64,000 nt of DNA from assembly GCA_025093555.1 (NCBI GenBank), contig JAIWNF010000015.1, forward strand, positions 434,001 through 498,000. The letters are read 5' to 3'. Positions 34,654-45,529 of this stretch are shown here, in pieces. The DNA is from Circinella umbellata. Lineage: Eukaryota > Mucoromycota > Mucoromycetes > Mucorales > Lichtheimiaceae. The translations under genes and the position numbers were made by a program. A model generated the notes under the pieces. That model searched no databases, was not told the DNA's origin, and saw only the letters and a program-made list of their open reading frames with translations. Position 1 is the first letter of the stretch; each line of letters begins with the position of its first letter.

Positions 34654-35906
34654 CGTCTGTTTTAAGTATTTTGCGCGCCTTCCGTCCCTTTCATTTATGC
34701 TTGCTCTTGTTCAAATTTGCTATATGAAACACATCTTATCTGAACTGGATTTTCCTCTACTTCAAATAAAAGAAGTATGAATAAAAATATGAAGGCGAAG
34801 TTAGATCATCATAATACTTCAGTGGAATATTTTATGTTAATAAAAATATCAAACTATTTAAGAATCTATTAATATATATATATTAATTTCTTTTTAATTT
34901 ATTATATCCAAATGGGTCAAACTAAATTAAGAATTAATTCCTAAAGTAAAAGATCATATACAATTTTTATTTTTATTTTTATTTTTGAAGGCTTCAGTAA
35001 TGCATCTTTTAAATAAAACTAATGTAATGCAAATATTGTACATATACGTACTAATAATACGTAGATGTTGTATATATTAATATAGGCTTGCCTATTACGG
35101 GATCCATGGTCGTCCAGCAAGATTCTCCAACATAAGCTCATTCCAACAAAAAAAATAACATTTAAAGACTATGCCGCTATCTTTTACAAAAATTGTTCTT
35201 GTTCTTGACTCATTCAGCAAGATTACAACAATATTTCATATGAGAATGCAATAGGGTTCTTATTTAAGAATCAAAATTTTGGCTCTGGAATCTACGATCA
35301 GCCACGAGACAAAGATGATGACTTTTAAGAGAGGTTTCTAGAAGCTATTGTTATTCATATTTAGTATGATTGATTTAATTTTTATTACCGTTTTGTCTTA
35401 TTATATTTATGTCATTTTTTTTTCGTTATATTACATACGTATGATTCAATTTCTTTCTTCTTCCCTAATTATATGGTACTCTCTTACTTAGTAATTTGCA
35501 TTATACAAATTATTCCTCTATCCTATGTATAATAATCTTTTTAATTTTTCAGCTGCTCTTATGACCTCACCCATTGTCTACATCATAATTCATATGTTCT
35601 TTTCTTGTGATTTTGTTTATTTATGACACAACATAATATATTACGTACGTATTACTGATATATGCCCACATTTAGTACCATGCTTTAATCTATGTCATAC
35701 TGCTTCGCTTCTTTGTTATTGGCTTCTTTGTAAAGTTACAATATATTGCATCCTTTTATATTTTTTGCCTCAGTGATTTTTGAGTATATATTATGGGTAT
35801 AAATAGAAAAAAACGTTATGTTGAATTGACACAATACGCTCGCTGAATACATTGTAAATAAGTATTGTTGAGATTGTGAATATTTTGAATAAGCGAAGAA
35901 GAAGGG

Positions 35907-35932
35907 TAGACGAAGGGCGCGCCTTTCGTCTA
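35907..35932. repeat. 26-bp near-perfect palindrome
   Basis: The arms TAGACGAAGGGCG and CGCCTTTCGTCTA pair at 12 of 13 positions around a GGCGCGCC core. It lies 1.27 kb from the palindrome at 34640 and 145 bp before the tandem array at 36078. Confidence 0.8.
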
Positions 35933-36077
35933 ACGGATGCAATTTTTTTCAGGTGAAATTGAAGATTATGCTGTTCAGTTGCCGGTTGATTTGAGAAGAA
36001 TAACAGTCGGTATAAAGAAAAACAGTCGGTTTTTTATACATATTTTTATGTGGTCTGGTATTTTTTGCATTTTTTGC

Positions 36078-36296
36078 ATAAAAAACTGTTTCGTCATTTT
36101 TTTTTTATGAATAATTCACTATATGTTTTTGTATATGTAAAAAATCACTTTGTCATTTTTTTATAGATTATTCACTATATGTTTTGTATAAAAAAGCACT
36201 TCGTCATTTTTCTGTAAGATTATTCACTATAGGTTTTTCTATAAAAAACTACTTAATCATTTTTTCTGTATAGATTCTCGCTATGCGTTTTGTATA
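36078..36296. repeat. Tandem repeat, four units of 50-60 bp
   Basis: Units begin at about 36078, 36138, 36188 and 36241. Each runs ATAAAAAA-x-CAC/TTCGTCATTTTT, then an ATAG/ATGA segment, then ATTATTCACTATATG and TTTTTGTAT. Copies differ by substitutions and T-run length. A shorter duplication, ACAGTCGGT, lies just before the array at about 36003 and 36022. Confidence 0.8.
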
Positions 36297-38829
36297 GAAA
36301 ATATTTTAAATACCATTATTTATAACTATTCAACAATAACTTGGTCTTTTTTTATCAATATCTCGATTTATATGATGTGATAGACATATACTGTAGCGGG
36401 GATTGAGTTTAAATTCTTTTGTGGCAAATCATGTAAAATATCTAAAAAATCCAAGGCCACTCTCTATATTTACTACTTATGAAAGACCAAGTGACCGACA
36501 CCTATAGGCAATCTATTAAACTAATGACTATTGCATATCATGTAATAGATATATTATTAACAAAGATATGATTTTACATATCTTTCAAAACATGGGTTTG
36601 TTGTCTACGTCAAGAGCAACAATGTATATATGTACGAAGATTTCATCCACTTCACTTTCTACTTGTTTATTGTTCAGGTTTCCTGCCTTCTTGGGTTATT
36701 TTCTTTATTCGCTTTTACCAAATGTGTTTGATTCAAACCTATTCATTTAATGACTATAAGCGTATACGTTCTCGGAAGTACCAGTAGACTTTCAAGTTGT
36801 GATAATCATACACTTTTAAGTTTTGCTAGATTTACACCCCTGAGCGTGATAAACACATGGTAAAACATTCATAACCGGATCTATTTTACAGTATAATAAC
36901 GGTTAGCAGCCTATACCCCTAGCTAGTTATAAATATGGTTTTACGTATGGATGACTATTGAAGGTTATCAAGACGAGTCTCTATAATGGACATGTACATG
37001 TTTACTCTGGCATGCACCGGTGCCATACTGCAAAAAAAAAGAATTTAGTTGCATCTTTGATTGTGCTTTAATTCAAGCCTTTGCTTGATACTGAGTGATT
37101 GGTCCAAGAAGGTAAAGCATAAATCATGCGTTTCCTTAACTTTGATATCGCGTAAAACGTCTTATATATACATAAGATGATTGATGCGATACGATAGAGA
37201 AAACGATCGTAGTAAAGTAAGTATTAATTGAAAAAAGTATTACATAGATTGAAAATGATGGAGAAGTAGAGGAACAAACAACATTATATTGGTTTTTTTT
37301 TTCAAGTTTGTGTTTTGCTTCGGGAACGAAGTAAAGCACGATCTATTTTTACGATATAGAAGATAAAGATATTAGAATTATTACTATGTAATATAAATAA
37401 TCTTATTATTCAAATTATATAATATGTTCACTGTGCTGATTTTCTGTTGTTATAGAAATTTTCCATCATTATACGTAGGTACGTATGCCGCCTGTTCAAA
37501 AAAAATTCTGATTCTTCATTTCTCTTAGAAGAGTGATTTTAACAAGAAAAGTGTGTTTTTTCTATTCAATATTACACAATAATTTAGCTTACCATATCAA
37601 TAATTCAAAAGATGTGTACTTTGTTACCCAAAAAATAAATCAAATGATTCTTCCAGCGTATGTACTAATTCACATTAGAAAACTGATGGGAGGGTATGAT
37701 TTGCATCATAAGATCCAAAATAGTATTTCAAGTCAGCGGAAAAAGGATCAGTCGGAATGTTGGAGTGGTGTTCTATCCGTTTCCATGGGACCACTTGTGA
37801 TAATGGAAGGAATTGTTGACTGGTGGAGTACTTCAAATCATAACATAGTGTGCTCTTTTATCATGTTGTGAGAAGTAGTCTGTCGATATAAGTTTATTTG
37901 ATCAATAAAGTTAGATAGATATATAAATACTGAAATAAAAATTATGACGGTGGGTCGAATTCATTCTAAGTAATAAATATTTTAATGTTTATATTTAAAT
38001 AAACATAATATTACTTATTTTAACCTACATTATTTACTTTTATATATTTCTATTATTTGTCAAAGAGAAGCATATAATTGGACTAATGCAGCGGTAATAT
38101 TATCAGGCGATATGACCAAATTCGTCCTTGAATGAACCTACGTGCAACTTCGGAAGAAAAAAAAAGAAGTAAAAGCCACATTTTGATAAAATTGGTTCCT
38201 GCAGCATAAGTCACCAGGGGCAGGACTTATACACAAAGAAATGAGTAAAGTGTACACATAGAATAAAAAAGAATTTCTATATATCAAATCTAGTAGCATA
38301 TAATTGCTAACTTTATATTTGTCTTTCTTCCTTCCTCTCTACATAGTTATTCTGTCTTGCTTCTTTCTTTTTTGAAATCAGCTGTGATAAACGCCACTCA
38401 TTCCGAATATGCACTCTTCCCTCCCTATTGGCTGAGTCAGATCAAAGAAAATAAAAAAAAACAAAAACTATTCCATATTCCTTTTTGACTCATTTAAGCG
38501 ACCCGACAACTACCGATTATAAGTGTTTTTAATTGTTTTTAATTGTTTTGTTATGTTTTATGCCCTCGCCAAAGTCATTTCATGAAAAGACTAAATCCCC
38601 TATTTCACTTGATGATTTATATTAATCCATTTCCGTAGTAATTTCCAGTTTATATATACAGCATCACATATCAAAACAAAAAAATTGCTGCGAGTACGTA
38701 TTGCTTTTTTTTTTTGTGAAATACAAAAAGTCTACTCTATTAAGTAGCATTCCTTTTTTATTATAAACAAGAGAGATGCAGTCTATGCTATGACGATGGG
38801 GGTGTGTAATTTGGTTTTGTTTACGATGT

Positions 38830-39375
38830 TTAAGCAGTAGCTTCCTATAAGAGAAATAGTACAATATGAAAGTTAGTTTTTCAGAAAATCCCTTTATTAT
38901 CCACTCCATACCAATTCACTATATTATTCTAATCTTACCTTCAAGTAAGCGACAACATCGGCACGGTCCTTGGGCTTCTTGAAACCAGCAAAGGCCATCT
39001 TGGTACCGGGAATGTACTTCTTGGGGTTCTCGAGGTAGTCGAACATAGTTTCTTCGGTCCATTCGACACCCTTGTTCTTGTTAGCATCAGTGTAAGAGTA
39101 ACCAGCAGCTTGACCAGATTTACGTCCATATACACCGTGAAGGTTAGGTCCAACCTTATGAGGACCACCCTGTTATTTTATCGATATATTTGGTCATATT
39201 AGTTTAAACTCGATTTGTTTATAATAGCAATGAAAAATATATGGCATATTATCTATTAAAATAAGGATCAGAGAATACTAATATCTGGTATACATACAGC
39301 TTCGGTGGTGTGGCATTGAGCACAACGGGTCTTGAAGAGCTTAGCACCGGCAGTAGCGTTACCTTGAGGAGCCAT
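38830..39375 (-). CDS. CYC1: Cytochrome c
   Basis: Three exons (39375-39298, 39169-38939, 38844-38830) join to 107 residues. The heme-binding CAQCH is at 18-22 and the axial methionine lies in [10 protein letters not shown] (Met 84). [15 protein letters not shown] and [20 protein letters not shown] are typical. The protein carries electrons from complex III to complex IV in the mitochondrial intermembrane space. Codons favour AAG, AAC, TTC and GGT, as expected of a strongly expressed gene. The last exon codes only EATA before the stop. The upstream side has a run of seven G at 39397-39403. Confidence 0.97.
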
Positions 39376-40168
39376 TATAATGAATTATTTACGAGTGGGG
39401 GGGTTTTAGTTAAAGAAAGAGGAAAGAGGAAAGAAGAACAAGTTCTGTCGAAACGAAAACAATTATTTATGGAAGTTTCCAGGGGCCGATGATAATATGT
39501 TAACTCCGCCAGTCCGACAGTCCGTGACACACTACAGTATGTATAGGATGATGTTTTTTATTTTGTTGTTGCTGTGGTAGGGTGGGGAAATGATATTCCT
39601 GTAACAGTAACGATATTATGTCCCATCCTTTATCTTATTGTTCTCAGGTGTAGTTAAGGAATATGAGACAGTGTAAAATAAAACTACTTGGAGTACACTT
39701 GCACCGCACATACCACGAATATAAAAAAATCGTTCAATACAATGTATCTATAAAAGTCCTTCTTTTGGCGTCAGTTCAGCCCTGTCACTGAAGTATTACA
39801 ATGCTCAGTCCTATGTGTTATCTTTTATTTATATTATATCAAAACTTTTTCTATTATTCTCTGTGATGTAGTAATGCAATGATTAGAAGAGGGAAATGAG
39901 GATTTTCAAATTCCCTGCACTGGTCTACAATACAATGGTTTATCTGTTAATTCCTTGCTGTATGCTGTTGTAGTACTCATTGGACAATGGGAAACAATAC
40001 CAATATTATTGAGCGTGTGTGGACAATACAGTAATAGGATATGTCGTCGAGGGAGCTCTAGCAATTGTATATATTTTCAGTAGCTGATTCGGTAAAAAAT
40101 GCTACCATTAATATGTGATTCGAGTTCGAGCATCACCTTTTATCCACCTAGGGGTCTCATTTAATAAC
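39376..40168. other. Cytochrome c upstream region
   Basis: No gene was seen. It contains the cytochrome c promoter. The frame at 39310-39492 (+) is a shadow of its first exon. Confidence 0.5.
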
Positions 40169-40430
40169 ATGGGCTCTATCGATCCAAAAATCACTGATAA
40201 AAAAGAGCATGTATATCATGGCATCGATTGGGGTACTAGCATGATGCATTTGTACGAAATTGTACCACCATCTCATACGCCCTAAAATGGACTATAGACC
40301 AGCGATTGTTAAACTTAGCGACAAAGAATATAAATCTTTACGAGAAGCTCGGATTTATTGTTTGCAGAAAGTATATGGAGCAAAACAAAGTACAGCAATG
40401 ACAGTAATAGATCATCTTGGCAACCGATAA
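40169..40430 (+). pseudogene. Frameshifted coding relic, family unknown
   Basis: Two ATG-started frames abut. The first, 40169-40285, encodes MGSIDPKITDKKEHVYHGID and WGTSMMHLYEIVPPSHTP. The second, 40287-40430, encodes MDYRPAIVKLSDKEYKSLRE then ARIYCLQKVYGAKQSTAMTV and IDHLGNR. Both have protein-like composition and sit one base apart in different frames, as after a frameshift. The second resembles a helical DNA-binding or integrase-like segment only in general character. The family could not be named. Confidence 0.35.
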
Positions 40431-41052
40431 TGATATATGTCTCATCGAACCGTAACATGTCAAGGAAAGTTTATTTTACCTAAAATTATTTCGCATTCTT
40501 TGTAATAGGGCGGACCGGAGCTGGCGGTATTTCGAAAGGCAGAATATAATTTAAAATTCTTGAATAACAGCTGACGATTATGCAACTTTAAAATTCTTGA
40601 AGACAATATACGACAGCACTATATCAAACAACATACCAGAAAGGAAAAATAAACGAACACACAGAACATTATTGAATTCATATTGCCCAAATTAAGAATT
40701 GATCAGATCTTATGATTACGGATGAGATCAGACGAACCAATGCATTGTAAATCTATATTCTTAGTGGCTCAACACTAACTACCTCCACCCAGGAATATCT
40801 TATCTTTTCTATTTTTTTCTAAGAATTAAATTCCCACCTCAAGCAAAAACGTCTATTCTGGAATTTTTTTTGACCAAAACTATGGTTTAGGATACATCAA
40901 ATACACCGAACGTACTACACTATTACCATCCATAGACCATCGCGATCAACCCTTTTCAAATAATTAAATTTTTTGTTCTATATATAAACGAGTGTATAAA
41001 AAACGTCATTATTATATTTATTATTACTATAATTTATATATCCATTACTTAC

Positions 41053-41714
41053 CGAGTTCGAGTATCACATCGACGAACAGAAGGTACTGGACAGCGAGCT
41101 ATAAAATCTCATAGACGTTAGATTTTAACACACAGTGATTATATAATAAAAACCAATTACTTTCGGAAGTAGTATTTGTATTGTCTTGTTCAGAGCTGTA
41201 TATGCGTGTTGTTTCATAACTTGGGGAGCTTCCACTACTACCTCATTAACGCCGTGACACAAGTGCACATCTACGTCTACGCCCCTCTCCACAAACAGCT
41301 GCTGCATCATGTGCCAGTGTTGATCTCGCATAAAATGACTTACATTTACTTCAAAAGCTGAATCATTTTCTTTATAACCAACTTGATCATCCCTTGCTCT
41401 ATGAACAGCTGTTAATTCACTTGAGTAATAGTTAATAATTGTTGAATCTTTGAAAAAACAAATATAAGAAGTATCAGTAAATAATGAGTATATATAAGGT
41501 CAACGACTTCATTTTCAGATGTAGTCGAACTATAAAAAAAAGGGCCAAGATAAGAGTATGTAACTAGGATATAATACTTGTTACAGGACGTGCTTGGAGT
41601 GGTTCATGTACAGGTGTTACTGTCCATTCTCTTGCTAGCAATTCTTCAATCCGTATGAGATGAATAAGCAATTCATTGCTAATAGTATTGCTACCATTAT
41701 TTTGTGCCTTGATT
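41053..41714 (-). pseudogene. Multi-exon gene fragment, family unknown
   Basis: Open stretches separated by splice-like sites are: 41714-41585, encoding NNGSNTISNELLIHLIRIEE then LLAREWTVTPVHEPLQARP before a GTAACA donor; a middle part ending at 41161 that reads SSELTAVHRARDDQVGYKEN and HFMRDQHWHMMQQLFVERGV with a GTAATT donor; and 41100-41053, which in one frame reads RCPVPSVRRCDTRTR before GTAAGT. Phases do not join cleanly across all parts, and no start codon was found. It is either a decayed gene or element, or a real gene whose splicing I have not solved. Confidence 0.4.
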
Positions 41715-42212
41715 CTTTTTAGAATGCACCAAAGTAAATTAAAACAGTTTGATGGGTAAGCAGAGAATTTAGAAAAGAATTGCTAGTTTACATTATAAAA
41801 AAAATAGAATTCGTTATTTGTGGTGTGGAACTGAGAAAAAGAAACACGACTTCAAACAAAACGCGACTTCAGAATTAATGCATTTATGCTTTTTTTTTAT
41901 AGCCACCCTTTTTTTTCAGCATCTTCCTACAAAGTTTTTGTTTTGCGGGGGATTCTGAATCAACAGACAAAACAAAAAGCTAATTTAGAATGAATAGATC
42001 GTATTTTATATACCTAAATATGAACATCCAGACTATTAGTTTAGGTGGTTCAACCTATTTACAATAAATATCATAATAAAATTAGTATAACAGTAAAAAG
42101 TAGTTTTGATACTATAAATATAAAATATAAAACATAAAACATATTGTATGGGTAAATAAAAAATTTAAACGTGAATCGACTAAAATTACAACATAAAATA
42201 ACAAATCCAGTC
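41715..42212. other. AT-rich spacer
   Basis: No convincing coding sequence was found. The stretch runs up to the TAATAACAAG-type repeat cluster. Confidence 0.4.
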
Positions 42213-42362
42213 GTAATAACATGTAATAACAAGAACTATAACATGAAATAGTTACCAAACTTTAACAAGAAATAACAAGGTGATTTTTTTTTAAAACATG
42301 GTTTTAACTAGTAATAACAAGTTAAACAGAAAATAGCAACATATTTTACATGAAATAACAAG
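42213..42362. repeat. Dispersed repeats of RTAATAACAAG
   Basis: The motif GTAATAAC or GAAATAACAAG recurs at 42213, 42223, 42269, 42311 and 42352, all on the plus strand and about 40-45 bp apart in the later copies. No longer unit is shared. It lies about 750-900 bp upstream of the first beta-lactamase-fold gene. Confidence 0.5.
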
Positions 42363-42774
42363 AATTAACAGTGACTAAAAAACATGATTCTTTCCCATAG
42401 TGAGAAGCATAATAGCCCCACCATACTCTCTATAAAGTTATAAATACGTACATTGCTGGATATTGTCAGCTATATATGATGCACCTTTTATATAAGTGAT
42501 ACATGTAATAATTCAGTTTTGCTGCTTTGGATGATTTCTTGATATACCAAGGATCAAAGTATTCATTCTTAAAAGAAAATTTTCAACTTTGTTTAATCAA
42601 ATTCAAGTAAGTTCAGCTTTTGCACTACTATAAGCATTGTTATCATAATCTGCTTAAGAGTATTGGTAATCGCTCAATACTTGAAAGTCTTAATGTCAGA
42701 TTGTGTTAAGAGCACGAGTAATATAATCCAAATAATTAACAGGTTGTTGCTAAATTTAAGGTCCTATAATTATT

Positions 42775-42783
42775 GCTGCGGCA
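42775..42783 (+). promoter_or_regulatory. GCTGCGGCA element upstream of first beta-lactamase-fold gene
   Basis: This 9-mer lies 325 bp before the start codon and recurs 125 bp before the paralogue (45397-45405). A GC-rich segment follows to about 42860. A CGG core would suit a zinc-cluster regulator, but that is inference. Confidence 0.35.
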
Positions 42784-43107
42784 GTCTATTAGCCGAATTG
42801 CTGGGTTCAGTAAGGGTAGATGGCTGCTGCGTCGTTTATTACCTTCGCCCTGATATGCGAGCTTGCGGTGTAATAAGAAAATGGCTCTTTTCTTCATTAC
42901 AAAAAGTTCATTATAAATCAGTTTAATAGTGATAAATTAGCTACCGATTGATTGAAAAAAAAACACTTTTTATGTGTTCATTTTTAAGTGAGAGGAGATT
43001 ACCAAAATGTCCAACAAAAAAGGTCCGACGAACAACATAAATAAATAGTTTTTTTAGGTGTGTGAATTTTTTCACTCCTCTTTTGTCTTCACCAACTTTT
43101 TTTTATA

Positions 43108-44101
43108 ATGTCTTCCGAAGGGAAGAAAGGAGAGAATAGTAAGCCTGGGGCTTCTTCTTCTATTAGTAACAAGCAATACATTCCAACAACACGATCTACA
43201 GCTATTTGGTCAGCATTCAAAGTACTTACTGCAGTGGTCGTTGCGGCTTCCGCTATTGGTTATATTGGTTTTGAGCGATACCTTACTCGAGGAGGTCCAT
43301 TTACTCCATGGACATGTTCGGTTTTTGAATACAGATGTGAACGGCGCTACGACGTTTCTTTTCGTGGCCATGTGGATAATGATTACCTATCAGGAGCGGA
43401 AACATTCAAACAAAATTTTTATGCAGGTGAAGAAGTGGGGGCAGCCGTATCTGCATACGTCGATGGTAAACTCGTTTTAGATTTACAAGGAGGTTGGCAA
43501 AATGTTGAGGAACAAATACCTTATACCGATCACACTTTGCAAGTAGTATTTTCAAGCACGAAAGCTTTGGTAAGAGCAGCTATTTTTTACATGTATGGAT
43601 ATATCATGATTACAGAAACACGTTTCATTATATAAAGAGATTAACAAAAAAGACTATATTATGCATTATAACACATTACAGGCTGCTATTGTGGTCGCTC
43701 GGTTTGTTGATCGAGGCATTTTATCTTACGATGAAAAGATAACGACTTATTGGCCTGAATTTGGTCAAGGAAATAAGGAGAATGTGACGTTAGGTGATTT
43801 GGTAGGTATCGATCTCTTTACCGTTATGTGGCACAATTTATTCTCGTCAATTACGTTAATAAATATATATTATTGATAGATGTTACACGCAGCAGGTGTT
43901 AGTTATTTAGATGTACCTATCAAATCTGCTGAAGCTGAAGATCCTGAACGCTGGTCGTATATTTTAGAATCTCAACCTCACAACTTTGGTGGAATTCGAA
44001 CGCGTAGTTATCATGCTCAAACCTACGGATGGTACATAAATGAAATATTAAAACGCACAGCAAATACAACTGTACATAATGTCGCGTAAGTTACTTTTCT
44101 C

Positions 44102-44132
<31 letters not shown>

Positions 44133-44984
44133 GAATATTCTAATTCATTATCAGGATAGGTAATAATATACATGTTATTTGGTTTTATTGTATAGGGTGA
44201 ATGAATTGAACAAGCAATATAATATTGAATGGAATCTCAAGCCATATCAGCGAGAATATGATGATCGTATTGCACCCTTTTATACGGGACCACTCTTATT
44301 TCGAGCGACCCGCCTTTTAAAGTTTGTCGGTGGACCACTTGCCTTTTTAAATGCTGTGATTCATCCTGATAATATTGCTGCCAAATCGCTTGCAAATGAT
44401 CTTGATAACATTTCTCTAATTGACTGTAGACGTTTAGCAGCACGTCGAATTGAATCCCCAGCAGCGAGTGGCTTTACTAATGCCCAGTCCGTAAGCTTTT
44501 TCTTTTTTATTCGAATTCATAGTATCTTTATTTATAATAATGATGATAATATCAATAATGTTGTAACAATTGTACTGAATATATTTATATATATATAATA
44601 TAGATCGCAAAGCTGGCTGCTATGATGGCGAATGGTGGAAAAGCAATTGTGGATGGTGAACCAGACTTATTGAGTCCTGAAGGCTTTGCGTTGTCCAGCA
44701 CTCCTATTGATCCTCCCGAAATTGATTTACTTCTGAGAAAGGCGATGCCACAAGAAAAAGGCGGCTGGGGTGTATTTGATGAAGTCATCATTGATGGGAT
44801 TGAGTTCACTGGTTGGGCTGGTATGGGAGGTAGCGTATTTGTTTGGAATCAAGAGTATAAAATTGGATTTGGATATGTGATGAATGCAATACCATCATGG
44901 AACTCACCTGATAATCGAAGTGTTGGAATACTGAGACAAATCGTGAAAGAAGTCTTAAAAAGAAACAAAATTAGGAAACAATAA
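43108..44984 (+). CDS. Membrane-anchored serine beta-lactamase-fold hydrolase, copy 1
   Basis: Five exons (43108-43569, 43682-43801, 43880-44085, 44196-44490, 44604-44984) join in phase to 487 residues. A Ser-rich N-terminus is followed by one membrane segment (about 32-52, including FKVLTAVVVAASAIGYIGF). The beta-lactamase domain (Pfam Beta-lactamase, LACTB/esterase-like) starts near 95. It carries the catalytic S-x-x-K in FSSTKAL (Ser 149, Lys 152), the HAAGVSYLDVP segment, the YHAQTYGWYINEIL segment at the Tyr motif, and GWAGMGGSVFVWN in place of the third motif. Proteins of this fold in fungi are peptidases or esterases of unknown substrate and are not known to give drug resistance. Intron 3 contains 28 consecutive T. 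A tandem paralogue follows in the same direction. Confidence 0.85.
44105..44132 (+). repeat. Poly-T tract in intron 3 of copy 1
   Basis: This is a run of about 28 T directly after the donor of intron 3. The matching intron of copy 2 lacks it. Its length is probably unstable. Confidence 0.9.
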
Positions 44985-45529
44985 TTTTATTTTACTATTG
45001 GTAATGATTGTTTTTCAAGCACAACGAAGCATCCAGTATTATTTTGTAAAATATTACTCATATACTGTATTGTACTACCATGTTAATTATATTGCATAAA
45101 ATAAAAATGTTTCAATATTTTATCATGTGTCATTGCTGCTATTCGATATCTCTGATTTCAAGAAAAATCACAAGTAGAATTTTCAATACGAAATGCTTGG
45201 GATGGGAATGAAGAACTTGGCGCCAATGCGCTAGTTGTATGCATGTTTATAATTCTCGGTTAAAAAAACGGTTAGAAAAAAAAATATATGGTAATTTTCT
45301 AAATATAAGTCAATAAATCAAATGACACACGCCAAGACAATTTGTTGCCGCAGTAACAAAGCAATTCGATCCTTTGATAATTGGTGAGTAGTTACTGCTG
45401 CGGCATCTAATAAACTCACAAGCAGCTACAGTTTTTTATTAGGAGTTTTAAATTTCTGAAGCCCTCATAAAACCATTTTATTTTGTGAGTGAAATTTTTT
45501 CTTTTTCCCCAACTAACTCTTTTTTTTTT
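44985..45529. other. Spacer between the two beta-lactamase-fold genes
   Basis: No gene was seen. It contains an imperfect inverted repeat: TGCCGCAGTAAC at 45346-45357 and GTTACTGCTGCGGCA at 45391-45405. The right arm includes the GCTGCGGCA also found upstream of copy 1. This suggests a regulatory module for copy 2. Confidence 0.5.

Larger units (their letters stand above)
28872..38829. other. 10-kb gene desert
   Basis: No frame in this stretch has a recognisable domain, good start or splice-supported extension. The longest (37533-37871, +) has a random composition. Structured items inside it are a 13-bp inverted repeat (29849-29909), two GGCGCGCC-centred palindromes (34640 and 35907) and a ~53-bp tandem array (36078-36296). 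It is about ten times longer than most other spacers here. Non-coding RNA, a centromere-flanking region or decayed elements are all possible. Confidence 0.5.

Noticed and set aside
37533..37871. 112-codon frame on the plus strand in the gene desert
   Set aside because: The composition is that of translated AT-rich spacer, with no recognisable motif, domain or splice extension.
40100..41075. Two similar GAGTTCGAGYATCAC stretches that look like T-arms
   Set aside because: The loop between pairing arms is too long for a T-loop and there is no cloverleaf. One copy lies inside the coding-like fragment at 41 kb.
42663..42926. 87-codon frame just upstream of the first beta-lactamase-fold gene
   Set aside because: It has no ATG start and no family resemblance. 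The GC-richer patch is better explained as a promoter segment.
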